Positions 1 to 10,210 of a stretch of DNA of 33,984 nt are shown here, piece by piece (position 1 is the stretch's first letter; each line of letters starts with the position of its first letter). The stretch covers positions 1 through 33,984 of the forward strand of contig CAIYUD010000197.1 of NCBI GenBank assembly GCA_903929325.1, written 5' to 3'. This stretch comes from an uncultured Opitutia bacterium. Its GTDB lineage: Bacteria > Verrucomicrobiota > Verrucomicrobiia > Opitutales > UBA953. Made by a program: the position numbers and the translations under genes. The notes beneath the pieces are model-generated. The model did no database searches and was not told the DNA's origin. It was given only the letters and a program-made list of their open reading frames with translations.

Positions 1-717
1 GCCAGCCTCACCGATGAGGACGGGGTTATTTTTCGTACGGCGGCAGAGAATTTGGATAACGCGGCGGATTTCGTCCTTACGACCAATCACGGGATCAAGT
101 TCGCCGGCACGCGCAAGTTCGGTCAAATCGCGACCGAAAGTTTTGAGGAGAGAGAGTCGTTCTCCGCGTCCAGGGCGGCCGCCTTCCGGACGAGCGGAAG
201 GGCCTTCTTCGCCTGATTCGCCTTCGGAAGACCCTGGAGCAGGCGATTCGCCTTCGGCGCCTTCTTCGGGTTGAATTTGCGCAAGGATCTCTTGACGGCA
301 TCGTTCGATATCGACGTTCAACTCTGAAAGTACTTTGGCGGCGACACCTTCGCCTTCGCGCAACAGGCCGAGTAAAATGTGCTCAGTTCCGATATAGGCA
401 TGACCAAGTTTAGCAGCTTCGCTTTTCGCGTAGGTGAAAACCTTTTGCACGCGGGGTGTCAGTGGAAGTGCATCGGGCGACTTCGCTTCTTCGGGACCTT
501 TACCGACTTGTTTCTCAACGAGCTCGCGAACTTTTTTGAGTTCGACGCCCATGCGACCAAGCACATTCACAGCAACACCTTCGCCGAGCTTAATTAAGCC
601 GAGCAAGATGTGTTCGGTGCCAACGTAGTTGTGGTAAAAACGCTTCGCTTCAACCCGAGCAAGGTCGACAACGCGGCGCGCACGTGGTGAGAAATTTCCG
701 TTCTTGTCCTTGTCCAT
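1..717 (-). CDS. clpC: ATP-dependent Clp protease ATP-binding subunit ClpC, N-terminal part (truncated by window edge)
   Basis: Manual minus-strand translation from ATG at 717: [59 protein letters not shown]...[24 protein letters not shown]...[50 protein letters not shown]. Two Clp-N repeats, then the D1 start with Walker A at the edge. Absent from the ORF track because it runs off the window. Confidence 0.95.
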   Translation of the reverse strand, partial: MDKDKNGNFSPRARRVVDLARVEAKRFYHNYVGTEHILLGLIKLGEGVAVNVLGRMGVELKKVRELVEKQVGKGPEEAKSPDALPLTPRVQKVFTYAKSEAAKLGHAYIGTEHILLGLLREGEGVAAKVLSELNVDIERCRQEILAQIQPEEGAEGESPAPGSSEGESGEEGPSARPEGGRPGRGERLSLLKTFGRDLTELARAGELDPVIGRKDEIRRVIQILCRRTKNNPVLIGEAG

Positions 718-805
718 AGGTAGTAGAGTAAGCGGGGAATGTGCCAAGATGCTAAGCCAGGTTCGGAAGGGGGCAAGTGGGATGGGAGGGTCGCCTAAAT
801 TGCCT

Positions 806-811
806 TATAAT
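806..811 (+). promoter_or_regulatory. candidate -10 element (TATAAT) for nrnA-truB-ribF
   Basis: Exact TATAAT 54 bp upstream of the nrnA ATG; no convincing -35. Confidence 0.4.
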
Positions 812-865
812 CAAAGTGCCTTTCCCTTTGCCATTCGACCCATCGGGGGCTTTTCTTACGTCATA

Positions 866-1870
866 ATGCCTCTAACCCTCCAAGAAGCCGCCAACACGCT
901 GGATGCGACCCTTCGCAGCCTCAAAGGCAAACGTGTGGTGGTTTTGGGCCATATGCGCCCAGATGGCGACTGTATCGGCTCCCAGACCGCCCTCTGCCGC
1001 ATCCTGCTAGCCTTGGGAGCTGACGCCCGCTGTGCGAACAGACACCCGGTGCCAGCCAACCTGGTAGCCTATGCCGAGGGGTTAACCTTTGTCACCGAAA
1101 GCGACTTCAAGAGTCGCCCCGATGAAGTCGCTGTCGCAGTAGACTGTGCCGACCTGTCACGCATTGGTGCCTCACTCACCGACCTCTACCCTGCCGGCCT
1201 TGAAGCTAACATTGACCACCATGTGTCCAATGATGGCTTCGCAAAGGTCAACGTCGTCGTTGAAGACGCGGCCGCAACGTGCCACGTCCTAGCCTACACA
1301 GCTTTGCAAAAGAATCTCCCTGTCGATGCAGCCACAGCAGCTTCTCTCTATTTAGGTTTAGTGACAGACACAGGAAGTTTCCGCTTCCGATCAACATCGC
1401 CCGAAGTTCTGGAAGTCGCCGCAACCTTGATTCGAAAAGGCGCATCGCCGTCGCTCACAACGGAGCGCGTCTTTGAAAGCGAGTCGCCGACAAAGTTCGT
1501 CCTCATTCAACGATTCTTAGCCAGTATGCGATTGGTAGAAAACGGTCGCATCGCTATCGGGGAAATTCCCATCGGGCTCTACGAAGAGACCGGGACATCG
1601 AAAGAAGACAAAGAAGGGCTCGTGGATTTCCCGCGCTCGATTGCCGGTGTCGATATTGCTGTACTACTTGAAGAAGCCAAAGACGGTATCAAAGGTAGCT
1701 TGCGCGGCAAGAATCCAGAACTCCGTCTCGACCTACTCGCTGCGAAACTCAATGGCGGCGGACATAAACTCGCCGCAGGATTCAACTGCCTTGGTGCGTC
1801 TTTCGCCAAAGACCGCGAGCGCATTGAAGCAATCATCATCGCCCATCTGCGCGAACGGGCGCCACGATGA
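866..1870 (+). CDS. nrnA: DHH/DHHA1 family phosphoesterase (NrnA-like oligoribonuclease/pAp phosphatase)
   Basis: Motifs [31 protein letters not shown] and GGGHKLAAG; the likely start is the internal Met ([18 protein letters not shown]) at 866. Overlaps truB by ATGA. Confidence 0.9.
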   Translation: MPLTLQEAANTLDATLRSLKGKRVVVLGHMRPDGDCIGSQTALCRILLALGADARCANRHPVPANLVAYAEGLTFVTESDFKSRPDEVAVAVDCADLSRIGASLTDLYPAGLEANIDHHVSNDGFAKVNVVVEDAAATCHVLAYTALQKNLPVDAATAASLYLGLVTDTGSFRFRSTSPEVLEVAATLIRKGASPSLTTERVFESESPTKFVLIQRFLASMRLVENGRIAIGEIPIGLYEETGTSKEDKEGLVDFPRSIAGVDIAVLLEEAKDGIKGSLRGKNPELRLDLLAAKLNGGGHKLAAGFNCLGASFAKDRERIEAIIIAHLRERAPR

Positions 1871-2592
1871 GCGACTTGAGGGAACCCGAAGGCGTCTTGC
1901 TGATTGATAAGCAGCGCGGACCGACATCGCACGACATCGTTGATATGATTCGACGACTCTATGGAACGCGCAAGGTTGGCCATGCGGGCACACTCGACCC
2001 AATGGCCACTGGCTTGCTCATTTTACTTATCGGGAAGGCGACAAAAGTTTCGGCGTATATGATGTCGCAAGACAAAGCTTACGAGGCGGACTTAACTCTT
2101 GGGATTGTCACAGATTCGCAAGACGCCGAAGGCGAGACGCGCGAAACCCACCCAGTCCCCGAGCTCACCGATGAAGCCATTCGCGCCGCCATGGCCAAGA
2201 TGCTCGGCGACCAATACCAAATGCCGCCCATGCACTCGGCCCGCAAAGTAAACGGCGTCCCACTTTATAAACTAGCCCACAAAGGCCAAGAGATCGCCCG
2301 CGAGCCTCGCTTCATCCGCGTTGAAAGCATGGATTTATTACGATGGAGCGCGCCGGTTATTTCGTTCAAAACGCGATGCACAAAAGGAACCTACGTACGC
2401 ACACTGGGCCATGACCTTGGTAAATCACTCGGCCCCGGCGGACATTTAAGTGCTCTACGGCGAACCGCTTCTGGCACGCACGACGTCGCACAGGCCGTTA
2501 CCATTGATGCGCTGAATACGATGACGATGCCTGAACGGCTCGCGCGATTAATCCCCATCGCGACTGCGGTTCCAGCTCAAGCCCTAGGATAA
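1867..2592 (+). CDS. truB: tRNA pseudouridine(55) synthase
   Basis: [43 protein letters not shown] is the TruB catalytic signature; also [12 protein letters not shown]. Confidence 0.97.
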   Translation: MSDLREPEGVLLIDKQRGPTSHDIVDMIRRLYGTRKVGHAGTLDPMATGLLILLIGKATKVSAYMMSQDKAYEADLTLGIVTDSQDAEGETRETHPVPELTDEAIRAAMAKMLGDQYQMPPMHSARKVNGVPLYKLAHKGQEIAREPRFIRVESMDLLRWSAPVISFKTRCTKGTYVRTLGHDLGKSLGPGGHLSALRRTASGTHDVAQAVTIDALNTMTMPERLARLIPIATAVPAQALG

Positions 2593-2596
2593 ACCT

Positions 2597-3496
2597 ATGC
2601 GTCTGCACGTTGCTATTGGCGTCTTTGATGGGGTTCATGCCGGGCACCGTGCGGTACTGGCTTCGGCCGTCGCTGCGGCAAACCAAGACGACGGGAAAGT
2701 TATCGCACTCACCTTTGAACCACATCCCAGCAGAATCATCCGGCCGCAAAATCCCGTACTGCTTATTTTAAATCGGAAACAAAAAGATGCGCGACTCCTC
2801 GAAGCCGGTGCCGACGAAATTGTTCACCAAGCTTTTGACGCCGAACACCGGGCAATAACCGCAGAGGCTTACATCCCTTGGCTAAAGGAACGATTCCCTA
2901 AACTCGCCTCACTGCATGTCGGGGATAACTTTTGTTACGGCCAAGGACGCAAAGGTGATGCCGCAAAGCTCGCTACCGATAGTCATTCACAAAATTTATC
3001 TGCTAAAATTATCCCGCCCGTAAAAACCTGCGGCGAAATTACCAGCAGTTCGCGTATCCGCGAAGCCCTTGTTGCCGGAGAATTAGAGCTCGCGAATAGT
3101 ATGCTGGTGCGGCCCTACGAGGCTGAGGGCGTAATTGAAAACGGGCGTAAAGTCGGCCGTTCCATTGGCTTCCCAACCTTGAACCTTCCCTGGAAACCCG
3201 AACTCGTACCGTGCTACGGGGTTTATGCAGGCGAAGTCGTTACACCTGAAGGTATCGCTGAGCCTTCGGTGTTGAACTGGGGAGTGCGCCCCACCGTCGA
3301 AGCCAATGCCTCAGAGCCACTACTCGAAGCCCATGTCCTACGGTCATCCGGAATGCTGCCTGCCCCGGGGAGTAACATCCGCGTGCGGTGGCTAAAGAGA
3401 ATTCGATCAGAACAACGCTTCGAAAATTTAGATAAATTACGTCAACAGATCGAAGTCGACTGCCTGACAGCGCGCAAATTTCTTGGACTAGCTTAA
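2597..3496 (+). CDS. ribF: bifunctional riboflavin kinase/FAD synthetase
   Basis: AIGVFDGVHAGHRAVL, TFEPHPSRII, SSSRIREAL, RSIGFPTLNL and YGVYAGEV motifs. Confidence 0.96.
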   Translation: MRLHVAIGVFDGVHAGHRAVLASAVAAANQDDGKVIALTFEPHPSRIIRPQNPVLLILNRKQKDARLLEAGADEIVHQAFDAEHRAITAEAYIPWLKERFPKLASLHVGDNFCYGQGRKGDAAKLATDSHSQNLSAKIIPPVKTCGEITSSSRIREALVAGELELANSMLVRPYEAEGVIENGRKVGRSIGFPTLNLPWKPELVPCYGVYAGEVVTPEGIAEPSVLNWGVRPTVEANASEPLLEAHVLRSSGMLPAPGSNIRVRWLKRIRSEQRFENLDKLRQQIEVDCLTARKFLGLA

Positions 3497-3499
3497 GGC

Positions 3500-4957
3500 T
3501 CACTTCCCGCTGACAAAGCGCGGAATGATACCTCCGAAAGACCCGTTGGAGAAAAAGATGACGCATGCTGGCTTCTCTAAACCAGACAGCACGGTGCGTA
3601 ATTTTATGAGGAGCTCTTCGGGCGAAGTGGGTGAAAATGCCTGACGACCACTTGCCATAAGTTCTGCGGATACCCCGAGGCTATCGAAACTTTCTGCTCC
3701 AAGTTTTTCTGCGCGATGTGGCGCGGAAATCAGCGTGATATCGGCAAGGGCCAAAGCTTTCCGAAAATCATCCTGCAAAACTTTGCGGGCTGCCGTATTG
3801 CTCCGCGGCTCAAAGCACGCCACGAGCGCATGCTGGGGGTAGCGCGCCCGGAGCGACTCTAGGGTACAAGCCAAGGCCGTGGGGTGGTGTCCAAAGTCTT
3901 CTATCGCGATAAGTTTAGAACTCTCAGAGAGAACTTGTTGTCGGCGCATCACGCCCTGGAAGGCATTCAGACTATTGAGCTTCAGACAGGTCGGGTCTTC
4001 CCGTTGAATCATGATCCCCGCGGCGACCGCCGCGATGGCCGCATTCCGTGCATTAAAGAGTCCTGAAAGTGCCCACTGAACCCTACCCCACTCTTTGCCT
4101 TTCCAGATAAGTCGGAAAGAGCTACCCGCCGCATCTTCTTTAAAGTCCGCAATCACGCAGTCATTGCCCTGCCCTGTGCCAACCCGGATCACGGGACAAT
4201 AGGTTACAGATGCAAGGAGACGGGAAATGTTTACATCATCTCCGTTAGCAACAATCGCACCGTCGCGCGGGACTAATCGAATAACATGCGAGAAGGTGCG
4301 CAGGACATCTTCGAGGTCCCGGAAAATATCCGCGTGATCGAATTCAATATTATTCAGCGCGAGAACGCGTGGAAGGTACTGGATAAACTTACTGCGCTTA
4401 TCAAAAAAAGCTGAGTCGTACTCATCCCCCTCAATCACAAACGCACCGCCGTCTTTACCTGGCGATGCACTATCAGGTAGGTCACGTGGAACGCCACCCA
4501 CTAACCAACCTGGGTCTGCGCCGTGACTACGTAAAAGCACTGCAGCCATACAGGTCGTCGTCGTCTTGCCGTGAGTCCCTGCAACGACTAGGTTCTGACG
4601 GTTTGTTAATAGCCGCGTGCGCAGTAACTCTGGCAATGAAACATAGGGTATCGTGCGTGCCTCCAAAAGCCATTCAACCTCTGGATGGCCACGCGAAACG
4701 ACATTCCCGATCACAACTAAGTCTGGCTTAAGCTTTGCGAGGCGCACCGCATCCCATCCCTCAAGAATTTCCACGCCTGCTTTCCGTAAATGATCAGACA
4801 TCGGCGGATAGATACCCGTGTCTGACCCTGAGACTTCATGCCCAAGTGCACGCATGAGCAAAGCAGCATTGCCCATTGCCGTTCCACAGATGCCGATGAA
4901 GTAGATTCTCACCACGGCAATGGGTATGGCCTCTCTGGCAGGGAGTAAAGGCAACAT
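3500..4957 (-). CDS. mpl: UDP-N-acetylmuramate:L-alanyl-gamma-D-glutamyl-meso-diaminopimelate ligase (Mpl)
   Basis: IYFIGICGTAMGNAALLMRALGHEVSGSDTGIYPPMS, AGTHGKTTTTCMAAVLL and FFDKRSKFIQYLPRVLALNNIEFDHADIF, characteristic of Mpl rather than MurC. The true start may be slightly downstream (VVRIYFIG). Confidence 0.93.
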   Translation of the reverse strand: MLPLLPAREAIPIAVVRIYFIGICGTAMGNAALLMRALGHEVSGSDTGIYPPMSDHLRKAGVEILEGWDAVRLAKLKPDLVVIGNVVSRGHPEVEWLLEARTIPYVSLPELLRTRLLTNRQNLVVAGTHGKTTTTCMAAVLLRSHGADPGWLVGGVPRDLPDSASPGKDGGAFVIEGDEYDSAFFDKRSKFIQYLPRVLALNNIEFDHADIFRDLEDVLRTFSHVIRLVPRDGAIVANGDDVNISRLLASVTYCPVIRVGTGQGNDCVIADFKEDAAGSSFRLIWKGKEWGRVQWALSGLFNARNAAIAAVAAGIMIQREDPTCLKLNSLNAFQGVMRRQQVLSESSKLIAIEDFGHHPTALACTLESLRARYPQHALVACFEPRSNTAARKVLQDDFRKALALADITLISAPHRAEKLGAESFDSLGVSAELMASGRQAFSPTSPEELLIKLRTVLSGLEKPACVIFFSNGSFGGIIPRFVSGK

Positions 4958-4974
4958 ACATAGGCGGCATACAC

Positions 4975-5001
4975 AAAAAGGCCTGGGCGAACCCAGGCCT
5001 T
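4975..5001 (-). terminator. intrinsic terminator downstream of hpf
   Basis: Perfect 10-bp inverted repeat AAGGCCTGGG (4978-4987) / CCCAGGCCTT (4992-5001), 4-nt loop, followed on the minus strand by a T tract (plus-strand A at 4975-4979). Confidence 0.85.
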
Positions 5002-5022
5002 GAACCCACCTCCCACAAAAAA

Positions 5023-5370
5023 TTATGCCGCTAGCGAGGAGGCATCACCACCGAGATGACGCTTCACTTTATCGAAGCGGTGCCGTCGACGCAGCGCCCG
5101 ATCGAGTTTATCCATCAGTAAATCGATGGATTTATAGATATCGTCTGATTCAACACGGACGACGATATCTGGCCCGGCTATTTCAATCTTCGCTTGGGCA
5201 GCAAACTCGTTGGCATGATCACGCGACCGGCCGTGAACGAGCTCAAAGAGGACGTGGACAATCCTGTCGTTGTGACGAAAGAGCCTTTGAGCCTTTTCGT
5301 TAACGTAGGACTTGAGGGACTCAGTGAGGTCCAGATGGACCCCCGTGATGATGACTGACGCATTGCTCAT
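5023..5370 (-). CDS. hpf: ribosome hibernation-promoting factor, short form (HPF/RaiA family)
   Basis: MSNASVIITGVHLDLTESLKSYVNEKAQRLFRHNDRIVHVLFELVHGR...; internal Met at 5370 chosen over the longer ORF. Confidence 0.9.
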   Translation of the reverse strand: MSNASVIITGVHLDLTESLKSYVNEKAQRLFRHNDRIVHVLFELVHGRSRDHANEFAAQAKIEIAGPDIVVRVESDDIYKSIDLLMDKLDRALRRRHRFDKVKRHLGGDASSLAA

Positions 5371-5407
5371 GATGGTGCGTTGGGTTTGTGTGGTTGGACC
5401 TAAAGCT

Positions 5408-6220
5408 ATGCACCCTTTCCCTAAACGTTCTGCCAGTTTCTTTCGCGAGTTTGAGCTCATCGTGGTTACAGGCGGATCTTCCGGAATCGGACGCACCTTC
5501 CTTAGGCGCATAGAAGAGTCTATGACTTCGGCGGTCGTATGCAACGTATCGAGAACAGTTCCTGAAGGCTGGGTATTGAGTCCAAACAGGGTTCATTTAA
5601 CGGCTAATCTAGCTGAACCTGCTGAGATTGAGGGAGTTGTGGCTGCATTACAAAAACTGATGCCACGCACGGGCAGGATGCTAATCATAAATAACAGTGG
5701 CTTTGGCGCCTATGGGGAATTCCCGAGTCCAGGACTCGAACACACTTTACGAATGATTGATGTGAATAGCCGCGCCCCTGTTCACCTCACAGGCCTACTT
5801 TGGCCAGCGCTGCTACAACGCGGAGGAATGGTCGTGAACATTGCCTCACTTGCTGCCTACCAACCCGTACCGCTGATGGCCACCTATGCTGCCACAAAAG
5901 CTTTTCTACTCCACTGGAGTATTGCCCTCGATTGCGAAGGCAAACCTCACGGCGTACGGTGTGTGGCAGTTTGCCCAGGACCCGTTTCGACAAACTTCTT
6001 CAAAGGTGCTGGATTCTCTAAGCCCACCGACCTTCCAGGACAAAGTTCAGATGACTGTGTCGATCAGGCAATCACGGCGATGCTATCTGCTCAGCCACAA
6101 ATCGTGACGGGCTGGAGCAACCGGATTTTATCTTGGTTCTCCGCACGCCTGCCTAAGCCATGGGCAGCAGCAATGGGTCTTCGCGCGATCGAACGGAAAC
6201 TCGGTCGAACCGTCCGCTGA
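5408..6220 (+). CDS. short-chain dehydrogenase/reductase
   Basis: VTGGSSGIGRTFL Rossmann motif, NNSGFGAYG, and YAATKAF active site (YxxxK); start at ATG 5408 (MHPFPKRSASFF). Confidence 0.9.
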   Translation: MHPFPKRSASFFREFELIVVTGGSSGIGRTFLRRIEESMTSAVVCNVSRTVPEGWVLSPNRVHLTANLAEPAEIEGVVAALQKLMPRTGRMLIINNSGFGAYGEFPSPGLEHTLRMIDVNSRAPVHLTGLLWPALLQRGGMVVNIASLAAYQPVPLMATYAATKAFLLHWSIALDCEGKPHGVRCVAVCPGPVSTNFFKGAGFSKPTDLPGQSSDDCVDQAITAMLSAQPQIVTGWSNRILSWFSARLPKPWAAAMGLRAIERKLGRTVR

Positions 6221-6221
6221 A

Positions 6222-7886
6222 TTATTTGGCCATCGCCAATAATTCCTTCGCATGCGTGATGGCGGTGCGACTTGAGCGATCGCCCAACATACGTGCAAGC
6301 TCAGCCACGCGCACCGACATCTCTTTGTGCACAGAATCAATTTTGACGGTTGTTGAAGTACTGTCCTGCTCCTTGGTGACCACAAAGTGCTGTCGACCGA
6401 GGGCGGCAACCTGGGGTAAGTGCGTTACGCAAATAACTTGGTGGCGACCACCGAGGGCAGCGAGCTCGCGTCCTACCTGTGCACCCACTTCGCCGCCGAC
6501 ATTGGCGTCGACTTCATCAAAGACCAGAACCGGCGTGCGATCGGAGGCCGCCAAGGTTGTCTTTAGTGCCAACATTACGCGGGCAGCTTCACCACTCGAG
6601 GCAATCTGGCTTAAAGGAAGCAGGTCTTGGCCGGCATTCGGACAAAACAAAAAGCGAACGGCACTATCCCCTGTCGCAGACAAAGGCGCATCAATGATCT
6701 CAGCTTTGAATTTAGCTTTTTGAAATCCTAAGTGGCCCAATAAACGTGCCACAGAATCGGCCAAGCTTGTTGCGGCTTTTTGACGTACCTTGCGGAGCCC
6801 GCTTGCCTGAGTTCTTAAAACTTTCTCGGCAGCATCAGCTTCGGTCTGCAGTACCGCCACTTGAGCCTCGGCGCCTTCGCTCCCTGCAAGGCGAGCGACT
6901 AAGGCCTCTCGCTTCGAGCGCACAGTGGCAGCATCGGGTCCGTAACGACGACGGAGATCGAGCCAGTTATTCATCCGCTGCTCGAGAGCTGCCGGAACAC
7001 CACCCGTACCAAGACGGCTAACCGTCCGTGCGAAATCCGAACGAAGATCATCCGCCTCGGCTGCTAATGATTCAAGCCGGCGGACAGCTTCAGTTAAATC
7101 CGTATCGATACGCGCAGCCGCCGTACCTGCTTTGAGAAGACGTGGGAAAATAGTGCCGACGCCTTGACCCCCAAGTCCTGAATCAATTTGCGAAAGCAGC
7201 TCGAGCAACTCCTGCGCGCGTGAAGCAACCGCATAATCGCGCTCTAAAAGTGCAATCGCCTCATCGGTTAAATCTAAACCTGAAAACTTTTCTAATTGTG
7301 ACCGAACAAAAGCGGCTTCGTCTTCCGATAGCCGTTCGGCATTTTTAAGAGCTTCAATCCGCTGGTGAATGCCTCGCCATTGCGCATAAGCCTCGGCATA
7401 GACAGCAAGGGCTGTGGCATGCGTACTCCCAGCCTGTGCATCGAGTAGTTCTAACTGAACCGACTCGCGCAGCAAACGCTGCGGTTCACCGGGACCATGA
7501 AAATCAATCCACCGCTCCCCAAGACGGGCCAACTGGGCCAAGGTAGCTGCAGCTCCATTGACGGTAATTCGGCCAGATTTTTCAGCAGAAACTGTACGCC
7601 TTAATAGTAATCGACCGTCCTCACAGGCTGGTAAATCCATTTCACTTAATAACGCGTCGAGGGCGGGATCATCGTTAAGCTCAAGTTCGGCTTCAACGAC
7701 GGCCGCATCAGCACCTTTTCGCACAATTGCTTTCGGTGCACGATTACCTGCGAGCAAGGAAAGTGCGCCGAGCAATACAGATTTTCCGGCACCGGTTTCT
7801 CCGGTGACGACGGTAAAGCCGGCACCAAACTCCAGCTCTGTGCGATCCATCAGAGCTAAGTCACGAATAGCGAGTCGTTGAATCAT
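6222..7886 (-). CDS. recN: DNA repair protein RecN
   Basis: MIQRLAIRDLALMDRTELEFGAGFTVVTGETGAGKSVLLGALSLLAG, SSGEAARVMLALK, PVLVFDEVDANVGG and VICVTHLPQVAA. Confidence 0.97.
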   Translation of the reverse strand: MIQRLAIRDLALMDRTELEFGAGFTVVTGETGAGKSVLLGALSLLAGNRAPKAIVRKGADAAVVEAELELNDDPALDALLSEMDLPACEDGRLLLRRTVSAEKSGRITVNGAAATLAQLARLGERWIDFHGPGEPQRLLRESVQLELLDAQAGSTHATALAVYAEAYAQWRGIHQRIEALKNAERLSEDEAAFVRSQLEKFSGLDLTDEAIALLERDYAVASRAQELLELLSQIDSGLGGQGVGTIFPRLLKAGTAAARIDTDLTEAVRRLESLAAEADDLRSDFARTVSRLGTGGVPAALEQRMNNWLDLRRRYGPDAATVRSKREALVARLAGSEGAEAQVAVLQTEADAAEKVLRTQASGLRKVRQKAATSLADSVARLLGHLGFQKAKFKAEIIDAPLSATGDSAVRFLFCPNAGQDLLPLSQIASSGEAARVMLALKTTLAASDRTPVLVFDEVDANVGGEVGAQVGRELAALGGRHQVICVTHLPQVAALGRQHFVVTKEQDSTSTTVKIDSVHKEMSVRVAELARMLGDRSSRTAITHAKELLAMAK

Positions 7887-8584
7887 GCGACATTGGCACG
7901 TTGGCCATAAAGCGCTGAACCAATACGTATGCATGTCGATCCAGCGAGGATGGCAACTTCGAGGTCATCACTCATTCCCATCGAGAGCTCGGGTAAATCT
8001 ATTTTAAAACGTGCGGCTAAATCATCGCGACACGCACGGAGGCGATTAAAAGCTTTCGCAGCGACCTCTGGGTCATCCGAGAGCGGTGGAACTGTCATCA
8101 ATCCCTCCACGCGCAAAGCGGGAAGTTGCAGGGCTGCTTCCAGCAACGCTGATGCACCGTCGATATCGGTTCCAAATTTTGCAGGATCATCGCCGGCATT
8201 AACCTGAAGAAGTATGGGAAGTTTTTTGCCTAACTCTCCGGCAACCCGACCGAGTCGGTTGGCTAAATCAATGGAGTCGACGGATTGAATGCGGTCGAAG
8301 GTCTCAACCGCTAACTTGGCTTTATTTGACTGAAGGTGCCCAATCAGCTCCCATTGAAGTTCTTTGGGTCCAATCAGGCGCTTCGCAGCGGCTTCTTGCA
8401 CCCGATTCTCGCCAACCGCTAAAATGCCAGCACGGGCAGCGTATTGAGCGGCTTCGACTGGATGGGTCTTGGTAACGGGCAAAAGGCGTACAGAGGCCAA
8501 GGGACGGCCTGCTTTAGCACAGGCAGCAGTAACCCGGCCGAGGACGGCTTGGTAACGTGCTTGAAAGTCCTCATAGGTGACCAT
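7883..8584 (-). CDS. YggS/PROSC-type pyridoxal-phosphate homeostasis protein
   Basis: LLPVTKTHPVEAAQYAARAGILAVGENRVQEAAAK, WELIGHLQSNKAKLA, LPILLQVNAGDD and ELSMGMSDDLEVAILAGSTCIRIGSALYG. Overlaps the recN start by 4 nt. Confidence 0.95.
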   Translation of the reverse strand: MVTYEDFQARYQAVLGRVTAACAKAGRPLASVRLLPVTKTHPVEAAQYAARAGILAVGENRVQEAAAKRLIGPKELQWELIGHLQSNKAKLAVETFDRIQSVDSIDLANRLGRVAGELGKKLPILLQVNAGDDPAKFGTDIDGASALLEAALQLPALRVEGLMTVPPLSDDPEVAAKAFNRLRACRDDLAARFKIDLPELSMGMSDDLEVAILAGSTCIRIGSALYGQRANVA

Positions 8585-8634
8585 CTGTTTACATATCAAG
8601 GGTTATGGAGGGGGCTGTCAAATCTTGGCGTACA

Positions 8635-8676
8635 TCCCTGGTTTTAGGGATTAGAGCCTCTAACCTTGATGAGGTT
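8635..8676. promoter_or_regulatory. cluster of three adjacent dyads including a T-N11-A LysR-type box
   Basis: TCCCT-N6-AGGGA (8635-8650); TTAGAG-C-CTCTAA (8651-8663, perfect); AACCT-N5-AGGTT (8662-8676). All lie 28-69 bp upstream of a LysR-family start. Confidence 0.6.
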
Positions 8677-8703
8677 TGCTATTAGCCTTATTAATCATCC
8701 CTC

Positions 8704-9597
8704 ATGCACATCGAGAACTTCAAAATCTTCTGTGATCTTGTGGACAACAAGAGCTTCTCGAAGGCGGCCAAACTCAATGGTATTACCCAGTCGGCCGTTA
8801 GCCAGCAACTCCGGGCGATGGAAAAACATTTTAACGTCCTGATTGTCGACCGGGGTCAAAAACAATTTCAGTTAACCCGGGAAGGACAGCGACTCCATGA
8901 ATCGGCTCGCGAAATTCTAGGTCACTACGAACGGGCTGCGGGTGAATTACAGGAAATGCGCAAAGTCGTCAGCGGCACGATTCACGTCTCAACGATTGTT
9001 TCGATTGGCTTACATGAACTGCCTCCCTACCAAAAGCGCTTCATGCAAGAATTCCCCCACGTGAATGTGCGCGTGGAGTACCGTCGATCGAACCTCGTCT
9101 ACGAAGATGTACTTTCGAATGCCGTCGACATTGGCCTCATCGCCTTCCCGCAAAAACTCCGTCAGCTTGAAGTCATTCCGTTCATGGAAGATCAACTGGT
9201 GCCTGTCTGTGCGCCGAAACATCCTTTAGCTAAGCTTGGAGACATTGAACTCGCAGATCTGCAGGGCTGTAAATTTATTGGATTCGACCAAGACATTCCG
9301 ACGCGCAAAGCGCTGGACGCTTTCTTCCGCGAACACCGCATCGAACTCGAGCCAACCATGGAGTTTGATAACATTGAAACGATTAAGCGCGCCGTCGAAG
9401 TGGACGCAGGCGTCGCCCTGGTTCCAGAAGACACGATTCGTCAAGAGGTCGAACAAGGGACCTTAATTAAGCTACGGATGAGGGATCGTCGCATTGCGCG
9501 GCCCTTGGCGATTATTCATCGCAAAGGTCGGGTACTGTCACCGGCATTGAAGCGCTTCATTGCGCTACTGATTGCGGGTAAAGTCCCTGTGGCCTAA
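8704..9597 (+). CDS. LysR-family transcriptional regulator
   Basis: N-terminal HTH MHIENFKIFCDLVDNKSFSKAAKLNGITQSAVSQQLRAMEKHFNVLIVDR plus LysR substrate-binding domain. Confidence 0.95.
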   Translation: MHIENFKIFCDLVDNKSFSKAAKLNGITQSAVSQQLRAMEKHFNVLIVDRGQKQFQLTREGQRLHESAREILGHYERAAGELQEMRKVVSGTIHVSTIVSIGLHELPPYQKRFMQEFPHVNVRVEYRRSNLVYEDVLSNAVDIGLIAFPQKLRQLEVIPFMEDQLVPVCAPKHPLAKLGDIELADLQGCKFIGFDQDIPTRKALDAFFREHRIELEPTMEFDNIETIKRAVEVDAGVALVPEDTIRQEVEQGTLIKLRMRDRRIARPLAIIHRKGRVLSPALKRFIALLIAGKVPVA

Positions 9598-9598
9598 T

Positions 9599-10210
9599 TT
9601 AAACCCGATAACGGTTGGCTGCGCGTACGAGGGCGAAGGTGGGCAGTGCTTGCCCAAACATCAGGCCCAAGCCCACGCCAACCAAGGCAAAGTCGGCTGG
9701 TTGCCGAAGGCACTGCCAGGCTGCTATCCACCAAACCAATGCTCCTAAAAGGGGCTCAGGGCGACGCCGCATGGTGCCTTGTACGCAGGCATGAATTCCG
9801 CCGAGCGAACAAGCTAAAGCTGCAAGCGCTGAGGGCGTTGCGAGTTCGAGAGCAAAAACAGCATGGGCTGATCCTGCTAGCGTGACAAAAATTCCGAAAA
9901 GCAACGACGACCCCGTTCGTCGGTTGGTCGGGATGATTTTAAGTTCTGTGCGGTGGGCGCGAAGGTAATGAAAGGTCGCCAAAAGTCCGAGCGCAAGCGA
10001 GAGCACCCAAATGTAAATCAACCCGCGAATGGGAATAGACCAGTAGAGAATAGCCGCTTGCAACAAGCAGCACTTAGCCAAAAGCAGCGCCCAAACGCAG
10101 ACCAAAAGATCAAGGACGCGCGTCTCGCGATGTGCGCGCTCGATTGAAAGGGCCAGCTCGGCGTCGATGGGTGACGGGAGTGTGTATCTTAAATCTGAAC
10201 GATCACTCAT
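9599..10210 (-). CDS. hypothetical multi-pass membrane protein
   Basis: About four to six hydrophobic segments (LLVCVWALLLAKCCLLQAAILYW, LIYIWVLSLALGLLATF, SLLFGIFVTLAGSAHAVFAL, etc.); ATGA overlap with the upstream gene at 10207-10210. Confidence 0.75.
   Translation of the reverse strand: MSDRSDLRYTLPSPIDAELALSIERAHRETRVLDLLVCVWALLLAKCCLLQAAILYWSIPIRGLIYIWVLSLALGLLATFHYLRAHRTELKIIPTNRRTGSSLLFGIFVTLAGSAHAVFALELATPSALAALACSLGGIHACVQGTMRRRPEPLLGALVWWIAAWQCLRQPADFALVGVGLGLMFGQALPTFALVRAANRYRV

Noticed and set aside
379-597. Plus-strand ORFs at the left edge (14-274, 379-597, 434-628)
   Set aside because: They are antisense to the truncated clpC, which has clear Clp-N and AAA+ motifs when translated from the minus strand.
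730-747. Sigma-54-like element upstream of clpC on the minus strand (TTGGCACATTCCCCGCTT, GG-N10-GC spacing)
   Set aside because: The GC of the -12 element is only about 14 nt from the ATG, leaving almost no leader, and the -12 box lacks the TT of the TTGC consensus; likely coincidence.
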